From VRUE01 sp963732225 (GTDB taxonomy: Bacteria > Actinomycetota > Thermoleophilia > Solirubrobacterales > 70-9), in NCBI GenBank assembly GCA_963732225.1, contig CAVSYR010000002.1:310001-374000 (forward strand): DNA of 64,000 bases, in the 5' to 3' direction. Shown here one piece after another: positions 22,311 through 34,673 of the stretch. Both the position numbers and the translations under genes were made by a program. The notes under the pieces are model-generated. The model did no database searches and was not told the origin of the DNA. It saw only the letters and a program-made list of their open reading frames with translations. The stretch's first letter is position 1, and the number at the start of each line of letters is the position of its first letter.

Positions 22311-24131
22311 ATGTGTGGGATTGCAGGTTGGGTGGATTTTGCCGCTGACCTAAGGGCGGCGCGGGAGACCGCCGAGGCGATGACGGCGACGATGGCACTG
22401 CGCGGTCCGGATGCCGGCGGGACCTGGCTCTCCGAGCACGCCGCGCTCGGGCATCGCCGACTTGCGGTGATCGACGTCGAGGGTGGCGTCCAGCCGATGG
22501 CCGCTGACGATGTCGTGCTCACCTACAGCGGCGAGGTCTACAACTACCGCGAGCTGCGCCGCGAGCTCGAGGCGCTCGGCCAGCAGTTCCGCACCGCCAG
22601 CGACACCGAGGTCGTGCTGCGCGCCTACCTCGAGTGGGGCATCGAGTGTCTCGAGCGGCTCAACGGCATGTTCGCCTTCGCGATCTGGGACGGGCGTTCC
22701 GAAGAGCTCCTGCTCGTCCGCGACCGGCTCGGCATCAAGCCGCTCTTCTACTACCCGCTCCCCGACGGCCTCCTCTTCGGCTCCGAGCCCAAGGCGATCC
22801 TCGCCAACCCGCTCACCAAGCGCAGGGTCGATGCCCTCGGCATCTGCAGCGTGATGATGCCGGTGCGCAGGCTCGGCTTCACGCCCTTCCAGGGGCTGCT
22901 CGAACTTCGCGGCGGCCACTACCTCAAGCTCTCTCGCTCGGGAACCGCGGTCGAGAAGTACTGGGAGCTGGAAGCGCGACCGCACGAAGACGACCTGGAG
23001 ACCACGGTTGCGACGGTGAGGGACCTGCTCGAGGACATCGTCCCGCGTCAGCTCGTCTCCGACGTGCCGCTCTGCATGCTGCTCTCCGGCGGCCTCGACT
23101 CGAGCGCGCTGGTCGCGCTGGCGAAGCGGGTTGAGGGGCAGGAGTCGCTGCGGACCTTCTCCGTCGACTTCGGCGACGAGGACTTCGTCGCCAACCCGAT
23201 CGAACTGCACAGCAGCCGCGACGAGCCCTTCGCCGAGGAGGTGGCGCGCTTCGTCGGGGTCGACCACACGAGCATCACGCTCGATGCGGCGGCCCTGCTC
23301 GACCCGGCGGTCCGCCGCGATGTCCTGATCGCTCAGGACTCGTCGGCTCACGCTGCCGATGCCGACATGTCCCTCTTCCTCCTCTCACGCGCGATCCGCG
23401 AGTACTCGACCGTCGCTGTCTCGGGCGAGGGCGCCGACGAGGTCTTCGGCGGCTACCCCTGGATTCACGACGAGGGCGTGGTGGCGATGCCGATCTTCCC
23501 CTGGATGGCCGCGGCGCTGCAGGCGGAGCCGGAGGCCGCGTCGATGATGGGATCCGAGGTTCTGCAGCGCCTCGGCATGCTCGAGTACGTGCTCGAGCAG
23601 TACAACGAGGCGATCGCCGAGGTGCCCCATCTCGATGGCGAAGACGAGAAGGAGCAGCGGATGCGCGAGGTGATGCATCTGCACCTGACGCGCATGCTGC
23701 CGATCCTGCTCGATCGCAAGGACCGGATGAGCATGGCCAGCGGGCTCGAGGTGCGGGTTCCCTTCTGCGACCACCGCCTGGCCGAGTACGTCTTCAACAT
23801 CCCCTGGTCGATGAAGACCTTCGACGGGCGCGAGAAGAGCATCTTGCGCGAGGCGACCAAGGACCTGCTGCCGCAATCGGTGCTCGAGCGGCACAAGTCG
23901 GGCTTTCCGCTCACCCAGGACCCGCGCTACGAGGAGGGGTTGCGGGCCGAGGTGGCGCGGATCGCCGACGATCCCGAGGACCAGGTCCGTGAGTTGTTCG
24001 GCGACGATGCCTCGGCGATCCTCGAAGACACCTCAACCGGTATCTCCTTCATGCGCCGGGGCCGCCTGGAGACCACCGTGCGGCTGAGCCAATGGTTCAA
24101 GGAGTACGACGTCGAGTTCGTCGATGCTTGA
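22311..24131 (+). CDS. asnB: Asparagine synthase (glutamine-hydrolysing)
   Basis: Protein of 606 aa. MCGIAGW gives the N-terminal nucleophile Cys2 of the glutaminase domain (1-200); the synthetase domain carries the PP-loop LLSGGLDSSALVALA and SGEGADEVFGGYPW. It converts Asp, Gln and ATP to Asn. Both halves are intact, so this is a full class B enzyme and not a lasso cyclase. GGAGGC lies about 15 bases before the ATG. The downstream LOG-family gene begins inside its 3' end. Confidence 0.94.
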   Translation: MCGIAGWVDFAADLRAARETAEAMTATMALRGPDAGGTWLSEHAALGHRRLAVIDVEGGVQPMAADDVVLTYSGEVYNYRELRRELEALGQQFRTASDTEVVLRAYLEWGIECLERLNGMFAFAIWDGRSEELLLVRDRLGIKPLFYYPLPDGLLFGSEPKAILANPLTKRRVDALGICSVMMPVRRLGFTPFQGLLELRGGHYLKLSRSGTAVEKYWELEARPHEDDLETTVATVRDLLEDIVPRQLVSDVPLCMLLSGGLDSSALVALAKRVEGQESLRTFSVDFGDEDFVANPIELHSSRDEPFAEEVARFVGVDHTSITLDAAALLDPAVRRDVLIAQDSSAHAADADMSLFLLSRAIREYSTVAVSGEGADEVFGGYPWIHDEGVVAMPIFPWMAAALQAEPEAASMMGSEVLQRLGMLEYVLEQYNEAIAEVPHLDGEDEKEQRMREVMHLHLTRMLPILLDRKDRMSMASGLEVRVPFCDHRLAEYVFNIPWSMKTFDGREKSILREATKDLLPQSVLERHKSGFPLTQDPRYEEGLRAEVARIADDPEDQVRELFGDDASAILEDTSTGISFMRRGRLETTVRLSQWFKEYDVEFVDA

Positions 24132-24849
24132 TCCTTGCCGATATGGAGGGAGAGGCGACGAAGGGGCGAGGCGCGATGAGCTGCTGCTGCGCACCCCCTG
24201 CGACGTCGAGGAGCGCGACGATCTCCGCCTAGGCCGCATCCACGACGAGATCGAGCGCGGCTTCGACGCACTGCGCGACATCGACGACGGGGTGACGATT
24301 TTCGGCTCGGCCCGGATCGGCGAGGGCCACCGCTGGTACGAGCTCTGCCGTGAGATCTCCGCCTGCCTGGTCGACCAGGGCTTCTCGATCATCACCGGTG
24401 GCGGGCCCGGCCTGATGGAGGCGGCCAATCGCGGTGCCGCCGATGCCGGCGGCCTCTCGGTCGGCCTCAACATCCAGCTGCCGCATGAGCAGCAGACCAA
24501 CCCCTACGTCAACCGCGCCCTCGAGTTCCACTACTTCTTCGCCCGCAAGCTGATGTTCGTGCGCTACGCGCGGGCCTTCGTGATCATGCCCGGCGGCTTC
24601 GGCACGCTCGACGAGATGTTCGAGTGCCTGACCCTGATCCAGACCCACCGGATCAAGCACTTCCCGACGATCCTGGTCGACTCTGCGCACTGGGCGCCGC
24701 TGCTCGAGTGGATCGACGACAGCCTCGAGGACGACGGCATGATCGGCCCCGAGGACAAGGAGCTGCTCGTCGTCGTCGACACCCCCGACGAGGTCTGCGA
24801 GCACGTGCAGCGGGCGAGCTCGAAGCAGAAGGAGCTCGCCGCGAGCTGA
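24124..24849 (+). CDS. LOG-family nucleotide phosphoribohydrolase-like protein (TIGR00730 type)
   Basis: Protein of 241 aa if translation starts at ATG 24124, which overlaps asnB by 8 nt; starts further in are possible because the fold begins at about residue 50 (DGVTIFGSARIGEGHRWYE). The motif GGGPGLMEAANRGAADAG and the PGGFGTLDEMFE block are the signature of LOG/lysine-decarboxylase-like proteins, which hydrolyse nucleoside monophosphates to base and ribose phosphate. Proximity to purine genes fits nucleotide housekeeping, but the substrate is unknown. Confidence 0.88.
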   Translation: MLDPCRYGGRGDEGARRDELLLRTPCDVEERDDLRLGRIHDEIERGFDALRDIDDGVTIFGSARIGEGHRWYELCREISACLVDQGFSIITGGGPGLMEAANRGAADAGGLSVGLNIQLPHEQQTNPYVNRALEFHYFFARKLMFVRYARAFVIMPGGFGTLDEMFECLTLIQTHRIKHFPTILVDSAHWAPLLEWIDDSLEDDGMIGPEDKELLVVVDTPDEVCEHVQRASSKQKELAAS

Positions 24850-24859
24850 GTCCCCCGCG

Positions 24860-26468
<1,609 letters not shown>

Positions 26469-26476
<8 letters not shown>

Positions 26477-27089
26477 CGATTACGACCCGGCGCGGGTCGT
26501 CGGCATCGATCCTAACCCTGCCCGCCGCGATCATGCGGATCGCCTCCGGGTAGAGCTGGTGCTCGGTGGTGTGGATCGCCAGCTCGAGTGCCCCGCGGTC
26601 GCGATCGGCGGGAACGTCGACCTCACGCTGCGCGATCACCGGGCCGGTGTCGACCCCCTCGTCGACGAAGTGGACGCTGACGCCGGTGACGTCGGCACCC
26701 GCCGTGAGCGCCTGGCCGATCGCATCGAGGCCGGGGAAGGCGGGCAGCAGTGCGGGGTGGACGTTGACGATGCGGTTGCGGAAGCGCTCGACGAAGCCGC
26801 CGCTGAGCAGCTGCATATAGCCGGCGAGGACGATCAGGTCGGCGCCGCGCTCCTCGATCCAGTCGGCCATTGCCGCGTCGCGCTCGCCGCGATCGCCGAA
26901 GTCTTCGCGCGGGAAGAGCCCGACCGCGATCCGCGCCGCCCGCGCCCGTTCGATCGCCGGCGCACCGGGCTTGTCGGAGCCGACCCCGACCACCTCGATC
27001 CCCTCGCGCATATGGACGCGATCGAGGATCGCCTGCAGGTTGGATCCGGTGCCGGAGGCCAGCACCACGAGCTTGAAGCCGTCATTCAC
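26469..27089 (-). CDS. purN: Phosphoribosylglycinamide formyltransferase
   Basis: Protein of 206 aa from GTG 27089. KLVVLASGTGSNLQAILD binds GAR phosphate; DLIVLAGYMQLLS and IVNVHPALLPAFPGLDAIGQAL contain the catalytic Asn and His, and GVSVHFVDEGVDTGPVIAQ the catalytic Asp. It formylates GAR using 10-formyl-THF. Longer upstream readings enter purF and are rejected. No purM is found next to it, unlike many purMN arrangements. Confidence 0.96.
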
Positions 27090-27099
27090 CGCCGGGAAG

Positions 27100-28545
27100 C
27101 TAGCGGCTGGCGGGGACCACGGCGACGTCCTCGAGCGCGTACTTGCCGTTCGCGTCCTCGGGGTCACCCAGCGGGTAGCGGCCGCTGAAGCAAGCGTCGC
27201 AGTGATCCTCGGGTGGCGTGCCGATCGCCTCGTAGACGCCATCCATCGAGAGGTAGGCGAGCGAGTCGGCGTCGAGCTCGTCGGCGATCTCCTGGACCGT
27301 GCGCTTGTGGGCGATCATCTCCTCGCGGGTCGACATGTCGACGCCGTAGTGGCAGGGGTTGCGGATCGGCGGTGCCGAGATCCGCAGGTGGACCTCACGG
27401 GCGCCGGCGTCGCGCAGCATGCCGACGATCTGCCGTGTCGTGTTGCCGCGCACGATCGAGTCGTCGACGACGACGATGCGCTGGCCGGAGACGATCTCCG
27501 GCAGCGGGTTGAACTTGAGCCGCAGGCCGTGCTTGCGAAGCTCCTGGCCGGGCTGGATGAAGGTCCGCGCCACGTAGCGGTTCTTGATCAGACCGTCGTC
27601 GCGGGGCAGGCCGGAGGCGCGGGCGAAGCCGGCGGCGGCGGGGTTGCCGGAATCCGGCACCGAGATCACCAGGTCGGCCTCGACCGGCGACTCGCGGTGG
27701 AGGATCTCGCCCATGCGGCCGCGCACCTGCTGCAGCACTTTGCCCTCGAGCCGGCTGTCGGGGCGGGAGAAGTAGATGTGCTCGAAGACGCACATCGCCG
27801 GCCGCTCGGCCTTGACCACCTGGCGCGTCTCCAGCCCGCGCTCGGTCAGCGAGACCATCTCGCCCGGGTGCACTTCGCGCATCAGCTCGGCGCCGATGAT
27901 GTCGAAGGCGCAGCTCTCCGAGGCGACGACGAAGCGGTCGTCGAGGCGGCCCAGCGAGAGCGGCCGCACCCCGTGCGGGTCACGGAAGGCGACGATCGCG
28001 CGCTTAGTCATCACCACGGTCGAGTAGGCGCCCTCCAGCCGCGGCATCACGTCGCAGACGGCGTCCTCGATCAGCTTGCCGTCGTGGGAGGAGAGCAGCG
28101 CCGCGATGATCTCCGAGTCCGAGGTGCCGCGGAAGGCGATGCCGCGCTCCTTCAGCTCGCCCCAGAGCTCGACCGCGTTGGTCAGGTTGCCGTTGTGGGC
28201 GAGCGCCAGCTCGCGGCCGTCGTCACGCCAGACCGGCTGCGCGTTCTCCCAGGAGCCGCCGCCGGTGGTCGAGTAGCGCACGTGGCCGATCGCCATGTCG
28301 CCCTCCAGCGCCTTCAGCTTCTCCTCGTCGAAGACCTGCGAGACCAGGCCCGAGTCGCGCATCGTGGTGATGTGGCCACCGACGCAGGTGGCGATCCCGG
28401 CCGACTCCTGGCCGCGGTGCTGCAGCGCGTAGAGACTGAAGTAGGCGAGGCGGGAGACGTCGTGCCCCGGTGCGTATACGCCGAACACCCCGCATTCCTC
28501 ACGCGGGCTGTCGCGGTCTATGAACTGCCCCTGGGGCGGAGTCAA
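27100..28545 (-). CDS. purF: Amidophosphoribosyltransferase
   Basis: Protein of 481 aa taken from TTG 28545, since the conserved part starts at DRDSPREECGVFGVYAPG. The glutaminase nucleophile is the Cys of ECGVFG; about 14 residues before it would be the cleaved propeptide. The PRPP-binding motif IVVVDDSIVRGNTTRQIVGML is intact, and the Cys residues near the C-terminus (HCDACFSGRYP) suggest the Fe-S type found in Bacillus. First committed step of purine synthesis. The 136-bp space upstream holds two hairpins. Confidence 0.95.
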   Translation of the reverse strand: MTPPQGQFIDRDSPREECGVFGVYAPGHDVSRLAYFSLYALQHRGQESAGIATCVGGHITTMRDSGLVSQVFDEEKLKALEGDMAIGHVRYSTTGGGSWENAQPVWRDDGRELALAHNGNLTNAVELWGELKERGIAFRGTSDSEIIAALLSSHDGKLIEDAVCDVMPRLEGAYSTVVMTKRAIVAFRDPHGVRPLSLGRLDDRFVVASESCAFDIIGAELMREVHPGEMVSLTERGLETRQVVKAERPAMCVFEHIYFSRPDSRLEGKVLQQVRGRMGEILHRESPVEADLVISVPDSGNPAAAGFARASGLPRDDGLIKNRYVARTFIQPGQELRKHGLRLKFNPLPEIVSGQRIVVVDDSIVRGNTTRQIVGMLRDAGAREVHLRISAPPIRNPCHYGVDMSTREEMIAHKRTVQEIADELDADSLAYLSMDGVYEAIGTPPEDHCDACFSGRYPLGDPEDANGKYALEDVAVVPASR

Positions 28546-28620
28546 GCGCGCTTTCCTCGCGGTTGGGGAAGGACGTGACGCGCAGGCGGACTGCCTACCC
28601 CGGCAGGGTAGCAACGGTGG

Positions 28621-28661
28621 GCGGCCGGTAAGCCGGCCGCGAAAGGCCGCGATTTGCGGCC
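28621..28661 (-). terminator. Double hairpin between tetR and purF
   Basis: GCGGCCGG-TAAG-CCGGCCGC (28621-28640) is a perfect 8-bp stem, followed by GGCCGC-GATTT-GCGGCC (28645-28661). They lie after the tetR stop and 76 bp before the purF start on the minus strand. They may terminate tetR or form a purF leader structure; no T-tract is seen. Confidence 0.45.
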
Positions 28662-28681
28662 GTTCCGCGATGCGCTAGCGG

Positions 28682-29302
28682 CTAGTTGCCTTCAAGCAGC
28701 CGGTCCAGCGCGTGCCCAAGCCCGCCGATCGCCGAGTCGAGCGGCTCCTGACTGCCGGCGGCGCGGGCGCGCAGCAGGGCGCCCTCGACAGTGGAGACGA
28801 CGAGGCCGGCGAAGGCCTCGGCATCCCTGGCGCTGACTCCTTCGTCGCGCAGGGCGGCGGCGATCGGCCGTTCCCAGCTCTGGAAGGCGGCGGTCGCGAC
28901 CGCCGCTAGCTCAGGGTCTTCCGGGCGTGCCAGGGCGACGGCGGCCACCGGGCAGCCGATCCGCTCCGGGTAATCGACGACGCGGCGGCGGAAGACGTCG
29001 CCGAAGAGGGCCAGCGTCTGCTTCAGCCCGCGCTCCTCGAGCGAGCGTTCGATCAGGTCGCGGATCGTCGCGCCTTCGAGTTCGGCGGCCTCGCGGGCGA
29101 GCTGCACCTTGCCCCCGGGGAAGTGGTGGTAGATCGAGCCGCGTGGTGCCTCGCCGCGCTCGGCCACGTCGCGCAGCTCCATGCCGGCGTAGCCCTTCTC
29201 GGCGAGCAGCTGGCGGGCGCCCTTGAGCAACAGGGCGCGGCCGTCGCGGCGCTTGCGCTCGGTCGGCTCCCCATCTGCGATCCGCGCTATGCCCACGGTC
29301 AT
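28682..29302 (-). CDS. TetR/AcrR-family repressor
   Basis: Protein of 206 aa. The N-terminal helix-turn-helix is typical: ALLLKGARQLLAEKGYAGMELRDVAERGEAPRGSIYHHFPGGKVQLARE. The C-terminal ligand domain (GCPVAAVALARPEDPEL..., FAGLVVSTVEGALLRARAAGS) matches the LmrA/YxaF-like subgroup. It is divergent from the MFS exporter with 17 bp between starts. A 16-bp palindrome at the exporter's 5' end is the probable operator, so it likely controls drug efflux. Confidence 0.92.
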   Translation of the reverse strand: MTVGIARIADGEPTERKRRDGRALLLKGARQLLAEKGYAGMELRDVAERGEAPRGSIYHHFPGGKVQLAREAAELEGATIRDLIERSLEERGLKQTLALFGDVFRRRVVDYPERIGCPVAAVALARPEDPELAAVATAAFQSWERPIAAALRDEGVSARDAEAFAGLVVSTVEGALLRARAAGSQEPLDSAIGGLGHALDRLLEGN

Positions 29303-29322
29303 AGTCTATAGTCCGGCCGATG

Positions 29323-29338
29323 TATGACCATGGTCATA
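29323..29338. promoter_or_regulatory. Palindromic operator candidate for the TetR/MFS pair
   Basis: TATGACCATGGTCATA is a perfect 16-bp palindrome. A half-site-like ACGGTCATAG precedes it at 29295-29304. It covers the first codons of the MFS gene if ATG 29320 is the start. The position between divergent regulator and exporter genes is standard for TetR operators. Confidence 0.7.
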
Positions 29339-30639
29339 AAAGGATCGTGGCGGTTGCCTGCGCCGGCGCCTTCCTCGCCTTCCTCGACGCCACGATCGTC
29401 AACATCGCCTTTCCGGATATCTCGAGCTCCTTCGCGGGCTCGGGGCGGGATGCGCTCTCCTGGGTGCTCGACGGCTACTTCGTCGTCATCGCGGCGCTGC
29501 TGGTGCCAGCCGGCGGGCTCGCCGATCGCTTCGGCCACAAGCGGATCTTCCTGCTCGGCGTCAGTGGCTTCACCGCCGCCAGCCTGCTCTGCGCCGTCGC
29601 TCCCTCACTCGAGCTGCTGATCGCCTTCCGCGTCGTCCAGGGCGTCGGCGCGGCGATGATCGCGCCGACCTCGCTGGCGCTGGTCCTCGACGCCTTCCCC
29701 CCGGAGCGCCGCGCTGCCGGCGTCGGCATCTGGGGCGCGGCGGCTGCGGCGGCGGCTGCTGTCGGGCCGACCCTGGGCGGCGCCCTGGTCGAGCTCTCCG
29801 ACTGGCGCCTCGTCTTCCTCGTCAACCTACCGCTGGGGGCCGCCGTGGTCTGGTTCGGCTCCAAGGCGTTGCGGGAGCGACCGCAGCTCGACAGCCGCCT
29901 GCCCGATCTGCCCGGCGCGCTGATGCTGGCCCTCAGCCTCGCCTTGGTCACGCTGGGGATAGTCGAGGGCAACGACTGGGGCTGGACCGCGACCGCGACC
30001 CTCGGCTGCTTCGCCGCCTCCGCTCTCCTGCTCGGCGGGATGATCTGGCGCAGCCGCGACCATCCGCGCCCGATCATCGAGCCGGAGCTCTTTCGCCACG
30101 GCTCCTTCCGCGTCGGCAATCTCGGCACCCTGCTCTTCGCCGCCGCCTTCTTCTCGCTGATCCTCGGCAACGTCGTCTTCCTCACCTCGATCTGGGGCTA
30201 CACCGTGCTCCAGGCCGGCGCCGCCACGCTGCCGGGGCCGACGCTCTCGACGATCGTCGCCGGCCCAGCCGGCAAGCTCGCCGATCGCTTCGGCCACCGC
30301 GCCGTGATCGTCCCCGGCACCCTCTTCTTCGCCGCCGGGGTGATGGTGCTGCGCTCGGCCGGCGCCACGCCCGACTGGCTCGGCCTCTGGCTGCCCGGCG
30401 CCTGCCTCACCGGCATCGGCATCGGCCTCGCCTTCCCCACCCTCGGCGCTGCCTCGGTGCGCGACATCCCAGGCGACCGCTTCGCCACCGCCAGCGCTGT
30501 CAATGCAGCCTTCCGCCAGGTCGGCGCCGTGCTCGGCACCGCGATCCTGGTCGCCATCGTCGGCGAACCGGCGACCCTGCAGGCGGCCCTCGACGTCTCC
30601 AACGACGCCTACCTCTTCTCGGCGATCGCGGCGCTTGTT

Positions 30640-32825
<2,186 letters not shown>

Positions 32826-32829
<4 letters not shown>

Positions 32830-33506
32830 GCCGTCGCCCCTGCCGCGGCGACGGCCTCGAAGACCCGCAGGCCGTCGGTCGAGCCGGTCAGCGGGTCGAC
32901 CGCGTGCTCGGGGTGCGGCATCAGGCCGACCACGTTGCCCGCCCCATTGCGCACGCCGGCAATGTCCCGCGCCGACCCGTTCGGGTTCTGGCCGGGCGCA
33001 TAGCGGTAGGCAATCTGCCCGTTAGCCTCGAGCGCATCGAGCGCCTCATCCGGTGCGAAGTACCGCCCTTCCCCATGCTTGGCCGGGATCGACAGCGTCG
33101 AGAAGCTGATCGATTGATGACCCTCTGGGCTATGAAACCGATCAGAATCCTCCTCGATCAGGTCGAGTTGGCGGCAGGTGAAGCGCATGCTCTCGTTGAG
33201 CAGCAGCGCACCCGGCAGCAGCCCGGCCTCGCAGAGGACCTGGAAGCCGTTGCAGATGCCCAGCACCGGCCCGCCCGCCGCCGCGAACTCGCTGACCGCC
33301 TCCATCGCCGGCGAGAAGCGGGCGATCGCGCCAGCCCGCAGGTAGTCGCCGTAGGAGAAGCCTCCCGGGACGACGACGGCGTCGATCCCGTCGAGGTAAC
33401 GATCTTCGTGCCAGACCAAGCGCGCCTCGGCGCCGCTCCGCTCGCAGGCCGCCAGCGCGTCCCGCTCATCGCAGGAGCCGGGGAACTGGAGCACTCCCCA
33501 GCGCAT
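32826..33506 (-). CDS. purQ: Phosphoribosylformylglycinamidine synthase glutaminase subunit
   Basis: Protein of 226 aa of class I glutamine amidotransferase type. WGVLQFPGSCDERDALAA start, GGFSYGDYLRAGAIARFSPAM, nucleophile Cys in PVLGICNGFQVLCEAGLLPG, and the His-Glu pair in GLMPHPEHAVDP. It provides ammonia to PurL. Start and stop overlap purS and purL by 1 and 4 nt. Confidence 0.97.
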
Positions 33507-33742
33507 CAGGCGGCGCCGTCTAGCTGCTCGATCTCGTAGTCCTCGATCAGCGGGTTGGCGAGCAGCTTCTCGCAGAGCTCGCCGAGCCGCTCCGGGTCCT
33601 CGACCTCCAGCTCGACCATGCGGCCGACGTGCACGTGCTCGATCCCCTCGAAGCCAAGCGCCGGCAGCGCCCGCTCGACCGCCTTGCCCTGGGGGTCGAG
33701 GATCCCCTCCTTCGGGCGGATCAAGACCCGCGCCCGCGGCAC
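33506..33742 (-). CDS. purS: Phosphoribosylformylglycinamidine synthase PurS subunit
   Basis: Protein of 78 aa from GTG 33742, sharing one base with the purC stop. ARVLIRPKEGILDPQGKAVERALPALGF and the end NPLIEDYEIE are the PurS family pattern (beta-alpha-beta, about 80 aa). It bridges PurQ and PurL in the FGAM synthase complex. A much longer in-frame reading to 34306 lies inside purC in another frame and is rejected. Confidence 0.95.
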   Translation of the reverse strand: MPRARVLIRPKEGILDPQGKAVERALPALGFEGIEHVHVGRMVELEVEDPERLGELCEKLLANPLIEDYEIEQLDGAA

Positions 33743-34590
33743 TAGAAGGACAGCTCCGTGATCCGCTCGTAGGCCTCGACGTACTTGGCCCGCGTCTGCT
33801 CGACCACGTCGGGCGGAATCTCGGGGGCGGGCGGGGTCTTGTCCCAGCCGCTCTCGGTCGCCCAGTCGCGCACGTACTGCTTGTCGAAGGAGGGCTGCGT
33901 GCTGCCCGGCTGGTATCGGTCCGCCGGCCAGAAGCGCGAGGAGTCGGGCGTCAGCACCTCGTCGGCAAGGACGATCTCGGCGCCGGCGTGGCGGCCGAAC
34001 TCGAACTTGGTGTCGGCGAGGATGATCCCGCGCTCGGCCGCGTGTTCGGAGCCACGCTTGTAGACCTCGATCGAGACCCGCCGCAGCTCCTCCATCAGCG
34101 CCCGGTCGCCGACGATCTCGGCGGCGCGGTCGAAGTCGACGTTCTCGTCGTGATCGCCGATCTCGGCCTTGGTCGCCGGGGTGAAGATCGGCTCCGGCAG
34201 CTTGTCGGACTCGAGCAGGTTGGGCGGCAGCTCGATCCCGCAGACGCCGCCGCCGTTCTTGTATTCCTTCCAGCCCGAGCCGGAGAGGTAACCGCGCACG
34301 ACGCACTCGACCGGGTACATCTCCAACCGCCGCACCCGCATCGCCCGTTCAGCAACCTCTTCCGGCACGTCGGCCGAGATGAAGTGGTTGGGGACGATGT
34401 CGCCGGTCAGCTCGAACCAGAATTCGGAGATCCGGTTGAGCACCTTGCCCTTGTCGGTGATCGCCGTCGGCATCACGATGTCGTAGATCGAGATCCGGTC
34501 GGAGGCGATCATCAGCAGGTCGTCCTCCCACTCGTAGATCTCGCGGACCTTCCCGGAGGAGTGGAGCTTCAAATCGGTTAGGGGCGGCAT
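33742..34590 (-). CDS. purC: SAICAR synthetase
   Basis: Protein of 282 aa from ATG 34590. SSGKVREIYEWEDDLLMIASDRISIYDIVMPTAITDKGKVL, EMYPVECVVRGYLSGSGWKEY, ADTKFEFGRHAGAEIVLADEVLTPDSSRFWP and DKQYVRDW are the conserved blocks of PurC. It condenses CAIR with aspartate. First of the purC-S-Q-L set on the minus strand. Confidence 0.97.
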   Translation of the reverse strand: MPPLTDLKLHSSGKVREIYEWEDDLLMIASDRISIYDIVMPTAITDKGKVLNRISEFWFELTGDIVPNHFISADVPEEVAERAMRVRRLEMYPVECVVRGYLSGSGWKEYKNGGGVCGIELPPNLLESDKLPEPIFTPATKAEIGDHDENVDFDRAAEIVGDRALMEELRRVSIEVYKRGSEHAAERGIILADTKFEFGRHAGAEIVLADEVLTPDSSRFWPADRYQPGSTQPSFDKQYVRDWATESGWDKTPPAPEIPPDVVEQTRAKYVEAYERITELSF

Positions 34591-34635
34591 TGGCGCGATG
34601 CTAGCGAGGAGCGCGGCGCGGTTGAACCGAGGCTT

Positions 34636-34659
34636 CACACTGGCTGGGCAGCCAGTGTG
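34636..34659. promoter_or_regulatory. Inverted repeat upstream of the P450 gene
   Basis: CACACTGGCT and AGCCAGTGTG are perfect 10-bp arms around GGGC, ending 14 bp before the P450 start and 46 bp from the divergent purC start. The spacing suits an operator for a regulator not encoded next to it; a leader hairpin is the alternative. Confidence 0.55.
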
Positions 34660-34673
34660 CGATCCTTGCCGCC

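Noticed and set aside
22311..24131. Asparagine synthase as a lasso-peptide cyclase belonging to the RiPP-like locus
   Set aside because: It keeps the Cys2 glutaminase, is full length, lies 14 kb away and has no lasso protease nearby, so it is read as metabolic AsnB.
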